A stretch of DNA of 64,000 nt from CAIUGU01 sp965279735 (lineage in GTDB: Bacteria; Pseudomonadota; Gammaproteobacteria; Steroidobacterales; Steroidobacteraceae): contig OZ257260.1 in assembly GCA_965279735.1 (NCBI GenBank), positions 3,348,001 to 3,412,000 of the forward strand, read 5' to 3'. Shown here piece by piece: positions 1-8,786 of this stretch. Position numbers and translations under genes: made by a program. Every line of letters starts with the position of its first letter. Position 1 is the first letter of the stretch. The notes below the pieces were generated by a model. That model saw only the letters and a program-made list of their open reading frames with translations, ran no database searches and was not told the DNA's origin.

Positions 1-574
1 CGCCCAGCAGGATCTGCACAATGAGAACGGCGAGGCCGATTCGCGCGAGGCTGCGCAGTCCGCTTTCCTGGCCCGGTCGCGTTGTCCGTTCGGTGCGAAT
101 CGCAAGCCAGCCGAGCAGCGACAGCGTGGCGAGTCCACCCGCCAAGTGCATGACGACGATCAGCGGTTTGAGCAGCAGCGTCACCGTCCACATCCCGAGC
201 AGCGCCTGCAGTCCCACGAGCGCGACCAGGAAGATCGGCAGTTTGATGGGCTGCGCCGGATCGCGCCGGTTCCACACGGCAAACGCCGCGAGCGCAACGA
301 TCACGACGACGAGCGCCCCGGCGAAGTACCGGTGCAGCATTTCCTTGCTCGCCTTGTGCTCGACAAACGGGCGCTCGGGAAATGCATCGGTGATGACATC
401 AAGATTCTGCGCAGCCTGGCCTGCGCTGAGATGACCATAGCAGCCCGGCCAGTCAGGACAGCCGAGGCCTGCGGCGCTGAGCCGCACCCATGCGCCGAGG
501 ACCACAACGACAAACGCCAGTATCGCGCCCAGCAGTGCGATGCGACGAAAAGTGATCATGCCCTGTTGTCGCAT
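1..574 (-). CDS. ctaA: Heme A synthase, COX15/CtaA family (3' end cut by window edge)
   Basis: Makes heme A from heme O for the aa3-type oxidase encoded just upstream, acting in the inner membrane. About 191 residues are visible of a protein usually near 330-350. The first helix is followed by the family pattern GAWVRLSAAGLGCPDWPGCY, then a membrane-facing EHKASKEMLHRY stretch whose His is a family heme ligand, and further helices. The start at 574 (MRQQGMITF) has AGGGAA about 10 nt upstream; an in-frame ATG at 559 is the alternative. It lies 12 nt after the SCO-like gene and is probably the last or next-to-last cox operon gene. Confidence 0.9.
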   Translation of the reverse strand, partial: MRQQGMITFRRIALLGAILAFVVVVLGAWVRLSAAGLGCPDWPGCYGHLSAGQAAQNLDVITDAFPERPFVEHKASKEMLHRYFAGALVVVIVALAAFAVWNRRDPAQPIKLPIFLVALVGLQALLGMWTVTLLLKPLIVVMHLAGGLATLSLLGWLAIRTERTTRPGQESGLRSLARIGLAVLIVQILLG

Positions 575-586
575 AAGGGAATTTCC

Positions 587-1204
587 CTAGCCGATCTGTG
601 ACAGTTTCAGAAGCTTCTTCAGGTCGTCGAGAATTCCCTTGGGCGGCGCGTCGGCCGCATAACTCATCAGCAGATTGCCGAGCGGATCGACAACGTACAG
701 CCTGCCCGCGGCAAGGACGGGAACGTCCCCATAGACCGGGAACATCTGCAGGACTTCACTGCCACCTGCATCAACGCTCGCCATGATGAGTCCAGGATGT
801 TCTGCGGCAAAGTAACCCTGGTCGCAGCAGGCGCCGGAGTACAGGAACACGCGCTGCACGCGGGAGGCCTCCTGGTTCAGGGCCGTGCGCACCTGGCGGA
901 TGTCGATGAGCGCTTTGCGGCACCGCTCGTCGCATTCGCCGTTGCCGGCAAACACCAGGCTCCACTTGCCGCGGAGAAAATCCGGTGCCGTGCTCGCGCC
1001 TTCCGGTGTAACCAGCGCCACTTCGGGAAGTGTCCGGGCCGGGTCGATCAGCTCGCCCTTGTTGGTGCTCCCCGCTGGCCGCCAGTCGCCTGCGTAGTAC
1101 AGCAGGAACGAACCGCCCAACGGCGCGACGAACAGCGCCAGCAGCAGCCATAGCTGGGTGCGTGATCTGCGTTGCTGGAGGAGCGAAGGCTGTACATCGT
1201 TCAT
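587..1204 (-). CDS. SCO1/SenC-like thioredoxin-fold membrane protein, cytochrome oxidase assembly
   Basis: A 205-residue protein with one N-terminal membrane anchor (about residues 18-40, LWLLLALFVAPLGGSFLLYY) and a periplasmic thioredoxin-like domain. A cysteine pair sits at ECDERC (about residues 91-96), in the place where SCO-type copper chaperones have CxxxC, and a second cysteine pair occurs in SGACCDQG. Proteins of this type sit between SURF1 and CtaA in many gammaproteobacterial cox operons. A role in delivering copper to or reducing the CuA centre is inferred from family and position. The typical SCO downstream His ligand is not obvious, so copper binding is unproven. Confidence 0.8.
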   Translation of the reverse strand: MNDVQPSLLQQRRSRTQLWLLLALFVAPLGGSFLLYYAGDWRPAGSTNKGELIDPARTLPEVALVTPEGASTAPDFLRGKWSLVFAGNGECDERCRKALIDIRQVRTALNQEASRVQRVFLYSGACCDQGYFAAEHPGLIMASVDAGGSEVLQMFPVYGDVPVLAAGRLYVVDPLGNLLMSYAADAPPKGILDDLKKLLKLSQIG

Positions 1205-1222
1205 GCGGACGTCCGGTACTCT

Positions 1223-1957
1223 TTATATGGAGGCCACAGCGGGCCGCCTCAGGTTCACCACGAAATAGATCGCAACCAGTGCCAGGCTCAATGCAAACCA
1301 CTGGATTGCATAACCGATGTGGCGCTCCGGGCCGAAGCCGAAGCGCGCTTCCCACACTCGTTCAAAGCCCCCCTCCGCGCCCGGATCCAGCAGCAGGATG
1401 GGCCGCTGCAGATGCTCGCCATAGACTGCCGCGAGGTCGGCGTGTTCCGGAAAATTCAGGACGCGCGGCCAGCTTGCCTGAGAAACGTCCGGGTGGCCAA
1501 GACGCATCCCGGGCTGCGGCAGTGCATCCAGGAGACCTGCGACCTGCCGCTGTTCTCCGCTCACCGCAATGTCGGGCAACGTGGCGCGATCACGACCTAC
1601 CGGTATCCAACCGCGATCGACGAGCAGCAGTCCCCCATCTTCAAGCACCAGCGGGGTCAGCACGTGGTACCCGGCTGAACCTGTGCTCGAAGGCATGTTG
1701 TCCAGCAGGATCTGTCTCGCCGGATCGAAGCGTCCTGCCGCCGTAACCCGCTGGTAGCGCGGCAATTCCGCCGCATTGACCGCGGTCAATGCAACCGTGG
1801 TGGTCTGCCCGGCAGCAAAGGTCGCGAGCAGGTCGCGCTTCTCATCGGCGCGCCGCAGCTGCCAGAAGCCGAGACTGACGAGTCCCGCCATCACCACTAC
1901 GGTGATGAGCGTAGGCGTGAGCCCCGGAGCAAAGACGCGATTGCCGAAACGGGGCAT
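1223..1957 (-). CDS. SURF1 family cytochrome oxidase assembly protein
   Basis: 244 residues with two flanking membrane helices, the SURF1 layout. The first helix (about 13-32) ends in the family motif GFWQLRRADEKR. The large periplasmic loop carries LLLVDRGWIPVGRDR (the family pattern is LV.RGW.P). The last helix is near the C-terminus. SURF1 helps insert heme a/a3 into subunit I. It lies 18 nt before the SCO-like gene and is convergent with nothing, facing away from the DUF2909 gene with only 33 nt between starts. Confidence 0.9.
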   Translation of the reverse strand: MPRFGNRVFAPGLTPTLITVVVMAGLVSLGFWQLRRADEKRDLLATFAAGQTTTVALTAVNAAELPRYQRVTAAGRFDPARQILLDNMPSSTGSAGYHVLTPLVLEDGGLLLVDRGWIPVGRDRATLPDIAVSGEQRQVAGLLDALPQPGMRLGHPDVSQASWPRVLNFPEHADLAAVYGEHLQRPILLLDPGAEGGFERVWEARFGFGPERHIGYAIQWFALSLALVAIYFVVNLRRPAVASI

Positions 1958-1990
1958 ATAATCCGGCTCCGTTCAATCAGGGAAGAGCCC
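1957..1990 (+). promoter_or_regulatory. TATAAT-like -10 element and ribosome site ahead of the DUF2909 gene
   Basis: The 33-nt gap between the divergent SURF1 and DUF2909 starts contains TATAAT at 1957-1962 on the plus strand and an AGGGAAGAG ribosome-binding site just before the GTG at 1991. No good -35 is seen at normal spacing, so only the -10 and the ribosome site are supported. The -10 overlaps the SURF1 start codon. Confidence 0.4.
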
Positions 1991-2197
1991 GTGATCAAGC
2001 TGCTGATCGTTCTGTGTCTGCTCGGCATCGTCGCGAGCCTGGGAAAGGGCCTGTTCCACCTGGCTTCCGGCAAGGGCAAACCACAAGCGACCGTTCGGGC
2101 GCTGACGGTTCGCATCGTCCTTTCCGTCGCACTGTTCGTGCTGTTGCTGCTCGCGTGGTCGCAGGGACTGATCCAGCCACACGGAATCGGCCAGTAG
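1991..2197 (+). CDS. DUF2909 (twin transmembrane helix) small protein
   Basis: A 68-residue protein made almost entirely of two membrane helices (about 3-19 and 40-60) joined by a short basic loop (SGKGKPQATVR). This matches the DUF2909 'twin TM' family, whose genes commonly sit inside cytochrome oxidase operons. Function is unknown; a link to oxidase assembly is inferred only from position. It starts with GTG preceded by AGGGAAGAG. It is the only plus-strand gene inside the otherwise leftward cox region. Confidence 0.75.
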   Translation: MIKLLIVLCLLGIVASLGKGLFHLASGKGKPQATVRALTVRIVLSVALFVLLLLAWSQGLIQPHGIGQ

Positions 2198-2249
2198 CCC
2201 AGCCCGCAGGCTTGTCCGGAGGGTTTCCCCTCCGGAGCTCAACCGGTCT

Positions 2250-3143
2250 TCAGAGCCAGTAGACGAAGATAAAGAGGCCGAGCCACACCACGTCCACGAA
2301 GTGCCAGTACCAGGCCACTGCTTCGAATGCGAAGTGTTGCTTGGGCGTGAAGTGTCCCTTGATGCACCGGAACCAGATCACCGTCAGCATGATCGCGCCG
2401 ATCGACACGTGCAGGCCGTGGAATCCGGTCAGCATGAAGAACGTCGACCCATAGATGCCGGTGGACAGCTTCAGGTTCAGCTCGTGGTAGGCCTCCATGT
2501 ATTCAGTAGCCTGCAGATAAACGAACAGGAAGCCGAGCAGGAAGGTCAGCGCCTGGAAGATATTGAGGATCTTCCGGTTGCCCGCCCTGAGCGCGTGATG
2601 CGCGATCGTGATCGTGACGCCTGACGTGAGCAGGATCGCGGTGTTGATCGCGGGCAGCCCGAACGCGGGAATGACTTCGAACTCGCCACCGACAACTGCA
2701 GGACCATTGGTCGGCCATGCTGTTTCGTAGCCCTTCCACAGCAGCAGGTTCGTGAAGATCTTGACGCCTTCGCCGCCGAGCCACGGCACGGAGAACTCGC
2801 GTGCATAGAACAGCGCGCCGAAGAACGCCGCGAAGAACATCACCTCGGAGAAGATGAACCACATCATGCCCATGCGGAACGACTTGTCGACCGTCTCGTT
2901 GTAGAGATGGCCTTCGCTCTCGTGGATGACGGTGCCGAACCAGCCTGCGAACATGGTGGCGACGATGATGAGTCCGGCGGTCATGATCCACGGACCGGGA
3001 TTCGCGTGGTTCAGCCAGAGGGCTGCACCGCCCACGGTCAGGAACAGCGCGATCGAACCGACCACCGGCCAGTGGCTGCCGCTGCCAGGGCCGTGGGGGA
3101 TGTAGTACTTGCCGCCGGGTTGTTCGGTGTGTGCGTGAGCCAT
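2250..3143 (-). CDS. ctaE: Cytochrome c oxidase subunit III
   Basis: A 297-residue integral membrane protein with the seven-helix COX3 layout. The N-terminus carries the hydrophilic YYIPHGPGSGSHWPVVGS of the bacterial form. The middle has the SEVMFFAAFFGALFYAREF helix, and the C-terminus ends in HFVDVVWLGLFIFVYWL, a strong family signature. Subunit III stabilises subunit I and the oxygen path. It follows ctaG by 31 nt. Confidence 0.97.
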   Translation of the reverse strand: MAHAHTEQPGGKYYIPHGPGSGSHWPVVGSIALFLTVGGAALWLNHANPGPWIMTAGLIIVATMFAGWFGTVIHESEGHLYNETVDKSFRMGMMWFIFSEVMFFAAFFGALFYAREFSVPWLGGEGVKIFTNLLLWKGYETAWPTNGPAVVGGEFEVIPAFGLPAINTAILLTSGVTITIAHHALRAGNRKILNIFQALTFLLGFLFVYLQATEYMEAYHELNLKLSTGIYGSTFFMLTGFHGLHVSIGAIMLTVIWFRCIKGHFTPKQHFAFEAVAWYWHFVDVVWLGLFIFVYWL

Positions 3144-3174
3144 GAGCTTCAGGGTCCTGCTTGTCCGTCAGAAA

Positions 3175-3717
3175 CTATCGCGCCGCGACCTGCGGCACGT
3201 TGTACATCGAATACGCGAGCGTCACGCGATCCACGTTCGCCGGCAGGGCCGGGTCGACGATGAACCGCACGCTCATTTCACGGCCTTCCAGCGCCTCGAA
3301 GTGCTGGGGCGTGAAACAGAAACATTCCGTCTTGTGGAAATACTGGGTCGCGAGGCTCGGTGCGATGCTCGGAATCGCCTGCCCTGTCACCGGCTGGTCC
3401 ACGAGGTTTTTCGCGTAGAACTTCGTTTCGTACAATCGACCGGGTTCCACCTCGACGCTCGCGACGACCGGATGGAATTCCCATGAACCGAACGTCGGCG
3501 CGCCCGAGATCATCTCCACCGTTACCCGGCGATTCGTGACGGGCCCTTCGGTGACGATGGACGCCTTGCGCAGCGCCTTGCTATTGCCATACCCGGTGAC
3601 AGCGCACATCACGTCGTACAGCGGAACGAGCGCAAAGCCGAAACCGAACGCGCACGCAGCCATCAGCCACAACTGGCCGGTGAGCTTGCGATTCTCTGCG
3701 CGCTGCTGGTCGTTCAC
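3175..3717 (-). CDS. ctaG: Cytochrome c oxidase assembly protein CtaG/Cox11
   Basis: A 180-residue protein with one N-terminal anchor (about 14-36) and a periplasmic immunoglobulin-like domain. The copper-binding signature CFCFTPQ is present (about residues 131-137), and MCAVTGYG after the helix holds the third conserved cysteine. Cox11 inserts CuB into subunit I. It starts 2 nt after the small membrane protein gene, so translation is probably coupled. Confidence 0.95.
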   Translation of the reverse strand: MNDQQRAENRKLTGQLWLMAACAFGFGFALVPLYDVMCAVTGYGNSKALRKASIVTEGPVTNRRVTVEMISGAPTFGSWEFHPVVASVEVEPGRLYETKFYAKNLVDQPVTGQAIPSIAPSLATQYFHKTECFCFTPQHFEALEGREMSVRFIVDPALPANVDRVTLAYSMYNVPQVAAR

Positions 3718-3719
3718 GG

Positions 3720-3848
3720 CTACCGGGTCACCACGAGATAGATGAAGCCGACATAGAACGAGAGCGCGACGCCCACCAGCAGCAGCACGTTCCTGCGGAT
3801 GCGGGCGCGTCGTTCGCTGTCACTGAGGATGGGCTGCTGCACGTTCAT
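3720..3848 (-). CDS. Small single-helix membrane protein of the cox operon
   Basis: A 42-residue ORF between ctaD and ctaG, starting MNVQQPILSDSERRARIRR and ending YLVVTR. A basic N-terminal half precedes one membrane helix (about 22-40). The start follows the ctaD stop by 7 nt and the stop lies 2 nt before the ctaG start, so the gene is tightly packed in the operon. Similar tiny proteins occur at this place in many proteobacterial cox operons. A role in assembly is inferred from position alone. Confidence 0.75.
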   Translation of the reverse strand: MNVQQPILSDSERRARIRRNVLLLVGVALSFYVGFIYLVVTR

Positions 3849-3855
3849 GATCCTG

Positions 3856-5469
3856 TTACTTGACGATCGGCGGCACGTCGAACGTGTGATGCGGTGCCGG
3901 CGAAGGCACGGTCCACTCGAGGCCCTGCGGCGTCGCGTCGTCCCACACCTTGTCCGTGGCCGGCACTCCGCCGCGAGCACACTTCCAGATGATGTAGACG
4001 AACAGCAGCTGCGTGGCCCCGAACGCGAACCCGCCAAGCGACGAGATCATGTTGAACTCGGCGAACTGGGTCGAGTAATCCGGGATACGTCGCGGCATGC
4101 CGGCGAGGCCCAGGAAGTGCTGCGGGAAGAACAGTACGTTCACGAAAATGGTGGAGAGCCAGAAATGCCACGTGGCCAGCTTCATGTCGTACATGTGGCC
4201 GGTCCACTTCGGCAACCAGTAGTACACGCCGGCCATGATGCCGAAGACGGCGCCCGGCACCAGCACGTAGTGGAAGTGCGCCACGACGAAGTAGGTGTCG
4301 TGGTACTGGAAGTCAGCCGGCACGATCGCGAGCATGAGGCCCGAGAAGCCGCCGATCGTGAACAGGAACAGGAACGACAGCGAGAACAGCATCGGGGGTT
4401 CGAAGCTGAGCGAGCCTTTCCACATCGTGGCCGTCCAGTTGAAGACCTTCACGCCGGTCGGCACCGCGATCAGCATGGTCGACAGCATGAAGAACAGTTC
4501 GCCCGCGAGCGGCATGCCGGTCGTGAACATGTGATGGGCCCACACGATGAACGACAGGAACGCGATCGAGGCCACCGCGTAGACCATTGCGTCATAGCCG
4601 AACAGCGGCTTGCGGGAGAACGTCGGGATGATCTCCGACACGATCCCGAACGACGGCAGGATCATGATGTAGACCTCGGGATGCCCGAAGAACCAGAAGA
4701 TGTGCTGGAACAGCACGGGGTCGCCGCCGCCAGTCGCCGAGAAGAACGTCGTGCCGAAGAAGTGGTCGGTCAGCACCATGGTGACCGCGCCCGCAAACAC
4801 GGGCATCACGGCGATCAGCAGGTAGGCAGTGATCAGCCAGGTCCACGTGAACAGCGGCATCTTGAGCAGCGACATGCCCGGTGCGCGCAGGTTCATGATG
4901 GTCACGATGATGTTGATCGAGCCCATGATCGACGACGCACCCGCCAGGTGGATCGCGAAGATCGCGAGCGGCAGTGCATCGCCCGTCTGGATGATCAGCG
5001 GCGGATACAGCGTCCAGCCGCCGGCAGGACCACCACCCGGCACGAAGAGCGAGATGATGAGCAGCGAGAACGCGGCCACGAGCAGCCAGAAGCTGAAGTT
5101 GTTCATGCGGGGCAGCGCCATGTCCGGCGCGCCGACCTGCAAAGGCAGCATCCAGTTGGCGAGACCCACGGTCGCCGGCATCACGGCGCCGAACACCATG
5201 ATCAGCGCGTGCACGGTCGTCATCGTGTTGAAGAAGCCGGGATCGACGAGCTGCAGCCCGGGCTGGAACAGTTCGGCGCGGATGATCATGGCCATCGCGC
5301 CGCCGGTCAGGAACATGATCAGGCTGAACACCAGGTACATCGTGCCGATGTCCTTGTGATTCGTTGCAAACAGCCACCGGCGCCAGCCCTTGGGCGCCCC
5401 ATGGTCGTCGTGTGCGTGATCGTGGGTGTGGTCGGCTACGGCCGCGGAAACATTCTGCACAGAACTCAT
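3856..5469 (-). CDS. ctaD: Cytochrome c oxidase subunit I
   Basis: 537 residues, full length for a heme-copper oxidase subunit I with 12 helices. Visible signatures are FGHPEVYIMILP, which carries the CuB histidine cross-linked to Tyr, IVWAHHMFTTG with the two further CuB histidines, and HDTYFVVAHFHYVL, which carries the heme a and a3 histidines. The N-terminus is His-rich (DHTHDHAHDDH), an uncommon tail that could bind metal. It lies 3 nt after ctaC. Confidence 0.98.
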   Translation of the reverse strand: MSSVQNVSAAVADHTHDHAHDDHGAPKGWRRWLFATNHKDIGTMYLVFSLIMFLTGGAMAMIIRAELFQPGLQLVDPGFFNTMTTVHALIMVFGAVMPATVGLANWMLPLQVGAPDMALPRMNNFSFWLLVAAFSLLIISLFVPGGGPAGGWTLYPPLIIQTGDALPLAIFAIHLAGASSIMGSINIIVTIMNLRAPGMSLLKMPLFTWTWLITAYLLIAVMPVFAGAVTMVLTDHFFGTTFFSATGGGDPVLFQHIFWFFGHPEVYIMILPSFGIVSEIIPTFSRKPLFGYDAMVYAVASIAFLSFIVWAHHMFTTGMPLAGELFFMLSTMLIAVPTGVKVFNWTATMWKGSLSFEPPMLFSLSFLFLFTIGGFSGLMLAIVPADFQYHDTYFVVAHFHYVLVPGAVFGIMAGVYYWLPKWTGHMYDMKLATWHFWLSTIFVNVLFFPQHFLGLAGMPRRIPDYSTQFAEFNMISSLGGFAFGATQLLFVYIIWKCARGGVPATDKVWDDATPQGLEWTVPSPAPHHTFDVPPIVK

Positions 5470-5472
5470 GAC

Positions 5473-6369
5473 CTACTCCGCCTTCGCGACGCTTGCGAGC
5501 GCGCCATCAACAATCGGTGTACCCGGGACATTTGCCGCTGCGGCTGGCGCAGGGGCCGGAGCCGCTGCTGCCTGCTTCTCCTTCAGCCAGACGGCGTAGT
5601 CTTCAGGTGTCTTCACTTCCACCACCACCGGCATGAAACCGTGGTCGCGGCCGCACAGTTCGGCGCACTGGCCACGGAACGTGCCGGTCTCATCGGCGCG
5701 GAACCAGATTTCGTTGACGAAGCCCGGGATCGCGTCCTTCTTCATGCCGAACGCAGGGACCCACCACGCGTGGAGCACATCAGCCGCTGTCAGCAGGACG
5801 CGGACCTTGGCGCCCGTCGGCACGACGAGGGGATTGTCCACTTCGAGCAGGTAGTTCTCGACGGTGTTCGGATCGATTCCCGAATCAAGCTGGCGGGCGA
5901 CGTTGCTGGCGGGCGCGAGCGTCGAGAAGAAGTTCACGCCCTGGTCCAGATAGTCGTAGTGCCACTTCCACTGGTAGCCGGTCACCTTGATGGTGATGTC
6001 GGAGTTGCGGGTGTCCTCGATCTTCACCAGCGTCTCGGCGGCAGGAATGGCCATGCCGACCAGGATGATGATCGGGATGATCGTCCAGATGATCTCGGCC
6101 TTGGTGTTGTGGACGAAGGTTGCCGGTTCCGCACCGGTCGATTTCCGGAACTTCACGATCGAGTAGATCATCGCGCCGAACACGAGCACCGCGATGACCA
6201 CGCAGACCCACAGGATCAGCATGTGCAGCTGGTGGATGTCACGGCTCAGTTCGGTGACGCCCGTCGTCATGTTGAGTTTCCATGCTGCGAGCGCGGGGCT
6301 CGCCTGCAGGAAGCCGGCTGCCGCAGCTGCCGCGGCGTATCGCCAGGGAGAGTTCAGGATCTTCAACAT
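5473..6369 (-). CDS. ctaC: Cytochrome c oxidase subunit II (CuA subunit)
   Basis: 298 residues from ATG 6369 (a TTG at 6393 would add eight residues). An N-terminal signal peptide ends near ASPALA, followed by the two membrane helices of subunit II and a periplasmic cupredoxin domain. The CuA site is GQCAELCGRDHGFM, with both cysteines, Glu, His and Met present. The Ala/Pro-rich tail (about 260-285) is not a cytochrome c domain, so this is the plain aa3 type rather than a caa3 fusion. It is the first gene of the leftward cox operon. Confidence 0.96.
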   Translation of the reverse strand: MLKILNSPWRYAAAAAAAGFLQASPALAAWKLNMTTGVTELSRDIHQLHMLILWVCVVIAVLVFGAMIYSIVKFRKSTGAEPATFVHNTKAEIIWTIIPIIILVGMAIPAAETLVKIEDTRNSDITIKVTGYQWKWHYDYLDQGVNFFSTLAPASNVARQLDSGIDPNTVENYLLEVDNPLVVPTGAKVRVLLTAADVLHAWWVPAFGMKKDAIPGFVNEIWFRADETGTFRGQCAELCGRDHGFMPVVVEVKTPEDYAVWLKEKQAAAAPAPAPAAAANVPGTPIVDGALASVAKAE

Positions 6370-6476
6370 GTTGGTGCCAATGCTCCCATTCAAGAATTCA
6401 GCCGTAACCCGCGCCCTTGAGAAGGCACGCGGATTTCGCGTTCAAATACATCCCCGGCAGACGTCCGTCCGTCCGC

Positions 6477-7001
6477 TTAAAGCCCGAAGTCAGGGGACTC
6501 GCTTACGTTCCCTATCAACTGCCTGAGGCGCGCCGCTACCCCGCGACGCTCGTCTTCCGTAAGGAAACGTCCCACTTCACAGGCACGACCATGGCTTTCG
6601 ATGCAGAGCCGGCCTGGATGCAGCGCATGCTGCGGGGCGTGGAGTTTAACCTTGGCCCAGTGGCGTGGAAATACCGTGATCTGCTGACGGGAGCCCCGAT
6701 TCGAGAAAACAGTCACTTCGGACTCGCTGATTTCCAGCATTTCGCACTCTTTCCCGCGGCGCATGGAATGCAGCGTCGCCCACACCAGCAGCGCGATCTC
6801 GAGGCCGGCGAAAGGCAGGATCGGCCATAGCCCCCGGAACGCGAGCACCCCCGCGATCAGAAACGTGAGGCCCCCGGTGGCGATCAGGAAGAGGGTGGCC
6901 GTGCGGGGTGTCAGGGAGCAATTCGGAGTGAGGATCAGGCGATGCGGCATGGCGACCGGCAAGCGATCTCGCAAAGGCGCGAAAGCGATACCGCTGCTCA
7001 T
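6477..7001 (-). CDS. DUF2244 family membrane protein
   Basis: 174 residues with two adjacent membrane helices (about 35-75), followed by a soluble domain containing EVTVFSNRG and a C-terminal FLTEDERRGVAARLRQLIG. This is the layout of the DUF2244 family, often found next to cytochrome oxidase genes. Function is unknown. ATG 7001 is used; the more family-like start may be the internal Met at 6950 (MPHRLILTPNCSL). It runs in the same direction as ctaC, about 110 nt upstream of it. Confidence 0.75.
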   Translation of the reverse strand: MSSGIAFAPLRDRLPVAMPHRLILTPNCSLTPRTATLFLIATGGLTFLIAGVLAFRGLWPILPFAGLEIALLVWATLHSMRRGKECEMLEISESEVTVFSNRGSRQQITVFPRHWAKVKLHAPQHALHPGRLCIESHGRACEVGRFLTEDERRGVAARLRQLIGNVSESPDFGL

Positions 7002-7118
7002 GTTTACCCCGCCCGCCGGACACTGGAAAAAGCGGCGCTATGGTACTTGACGCAAGGCAACCGGTGCAATGCACAAATCCCGGAGGGACAAGGGAATTTT
7101 ACGGGTCGGACAGGCGCT

Positions 7119-7790
7119 TCAGCGAATCGCAAGAGCGGCGGCGGCGGCTTCAACGCTGACAGGGGTCAGACGAGGGACAACACCCAGGCAGGCGGTCGGC
7201 AAGCGGTCGTGCAACGTGGCGAGGTTGCCGCTTGAGGCCTCAAAACCGGGATCGATGCAGTTGGCGATCCAGCCCACCAGCGGCGCCTTGCCGGTTTGCA
7301 GGATGGCCTCGCAGGTCAGGATCGCGTGGTTGATACAACCCAGCCGCAAACCGACCACCACGATAACGCCTAGCCCAAGCGTCTCAGGCAAGTCGCTCAA
7401 CAAGGCATCCCGACCCATGGGCACCCGCCAGCCGCCAGCCCCCTCGACGATCACGACATCCGCCTGTTCCGCCAGCAGCCGGTAAGTCGCCACCAGGTGG
7501 GAAAGGTCGATCGTCACCCCGGCTTCCTCTGCCGCCAGGTGCGGGGCAATCGGTGGGCCGAAGGCGTAGGGGTTCACGCGCGAATACGGGTGGGAGACGG
7601 TCGCCTGCCCCATCAATCCCAAAGCGTCTTCGTTGCGGAAGCCATCAGCGGTGAGATCGCTGCCGCTCGCCACCGGCTTCATGCCGACCACCCTTCGCCC
7701 GAGAGCGGCATGGCGGTTCATCAGGGCAGCCGCGACCAGGGTTTTACCCACCCCTGTGTCAGTGCCCGTAATGAAGAAACCGGTAGCCAT
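7119..7790 (-). CDS. bioD: Dethiobiotin synthetase
   Basis: Closes the ureido ring of dethiobiotin using ATP and CO2, the penultimate biotin step. 223 residues. The P-loop is GTDTGVGKT at about residues 8-16, followed by KPVASG with the catalytic Lys, and VEGAGGWRVP, the family's switch-like loop. It is the last gene of the biotin cluster, separated from bioC by 105 nt of A/T-rich sequence, unlike the other overlapping bio genes. Confidence 0.96.
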   Translation of the reverse strand: MATGFFITGTDTGVGKTLVAAALMNRHAALGRRVVGMKPVASGSDLTADGFRNEDALGLMGQATVSHPYSRVNPYAFGPPIAPHLAAEEAGVTIDLSHLVATYRLLAEQADVVIVEGAGGWRVPMGRDALLSDLPETLGLGVIVVVGLRLGCINHAILTCEAILQTGKAPLVGWIANCIDPGFEASSGNLATLHDRLPTACLGVVPRLTPVSVEAAAAALAIR

Positions 7791-7895
7791 ATGGGGGTGA
7801 AGCCGCTACAGAATACGATTTATTAAAAATGAACGATGTGCAAGTAATTAAATGAAATTACGGTCGAAAGAAAACAATTCCTGAAGTTTCCTGAA
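7791..7895 (-). promoter_or_regulatory. A/T-rich spacer between bioC and bioD, possible bioD promoter
   Basis: The other bio genes overlap, but here 105 nt separate bioC from bioD, and the stretch is visibly far richer in A and T than the surroundings. Read on the minus strand it contains TTGCAC followed after about 15 nt by TAAATC, a weak sigma70-like arrangement. No terminator hairpin is obvious. A separate promoter or leader for bioD is an inference. Confidence 0.35.
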
Positions 7896-8786
7896 TCAGC
7901 TCCGTCGTTTGATACTGTCCGCTGCGACCCGTACTTCGCCCCCCGCACGAGAGGCGGGTTCCTGTCCGGTGCCCCAAGCCTGGCCGTACACCACTTCGTA
8001 GCTTGCGGGCAGCACCCCGTCCTTTCGGAACTGTTCGTAGGCAGCCTCAAGTTGGCGAAAGGCATTCCGGCCGGTCAGCCCGGCGTTCCGCCCTTGGGCC
8101 GCATTCCTCGCGCCGATGGTTTTCAGCTCGCGCATGAGCGCCGTCGCGTCCCGATACGTCAGCGTGAAGTTTTCGATATCGAGCACGGGTTCGGCGAGGC
8201 GGGCACGCATCAGGGCATCGCCGAGGTCGTGCATGTCCACGAAGCGATGGACGTGCGGCCGACCATCAACCTGGTGCCAGGCCATCCGGAGTTCCCGCAA
8301 GGTATCGGGTCCGAAGGTGGCGAACGTAAACAGCCCGCGCGGCTTCAGCACCCGGCGCACCTCCGCGAACACGGCATCGGGTGGGTCGCACCACTGGAGC
8401 ATGAGGTTACTCACCACGAGATCGACCGAATTGTCCGGGAGGGGCAACCGCTGCGCGTCGGCGCACACCCGGTCAAACCTTCGCCACCAGCCCTGCTGGC
8501 GCCGGGCTTCATGCAGCATGCCGGGAGCAAGATCCAGTGCAATCACCTGGGCCTTGCGATAGCGATCCTTGAGCGCACGGCTGGCGTGACCGGTCCCGGC
8601 GCCGAGGTCCAGTACAACCCTGGGTTCGACAACAATGAAGTCGAGCCGGCCAAGCAGTCGCCCCCGGACTTCCTGCTGGAGAACAGCGGCCGAGTCATAG
8701 GCAGCGCTCGCCTCGTCGAAGGAACGCCGGATCGCCCGCTTGTCCAGGGCGAACTCTGTGTTTGCCGGATCCGCATCCGGTTTCAC
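7896..8786 (-). CDS. bioC: Malonyl-ACP O-methyltransferase
   Basis: Methylates malonyl-ACP so that fatty acid synthesis can build the pimeloyl chain of biotin. 296 residues. The SAM-binding motif I VLDLGAGTGHASRAL lies near residues 59-73, motif II LPLPDNSVDLVVSNLMLQW near 120-138, and FTFATFGPDTLREL is typical of BioC. It overlaps bioH by 4 nt. The C-terminal tail beyond YGQAWG is longer and more charged than usual. Confidence 0.94.
   Translation of the reverse strand: MKPDADPANTEFALDKRAIRRSFDEASAAYDSAAVLQQEVRGRLLGRLDFIVVEPRVVLDLGAGTGHASRALKDRYRKAQVIALDLAPGMLHEARRQQGWWRRFDRVCADAQRLPLPDNSVDLVVSNLMLQWCDPPDAVFAEVRRVLKPRGLFTFATFGPDTLRELRMAWHQVDGRPHVHRFVDMHDLGDALMRARLAEPVLDIENFTLTYRDATALMRELKTIGARNAAQGRNAGLTGRNAFRQLEAAYEQFRKDGVLPASYEVVYGQAWGTGQEPASRAGGEVRVAADSIKRRS

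Noticed and set aside
3799..6420. 873-codon open frame on the plus strand across the cox genes
   Set aside because: It is antisense to ctaD and ctaC, extremely rich in Arg, His and Glu, and has no recognisable domain. GC-rich coding DNA often leaves such open frames on the other strand.
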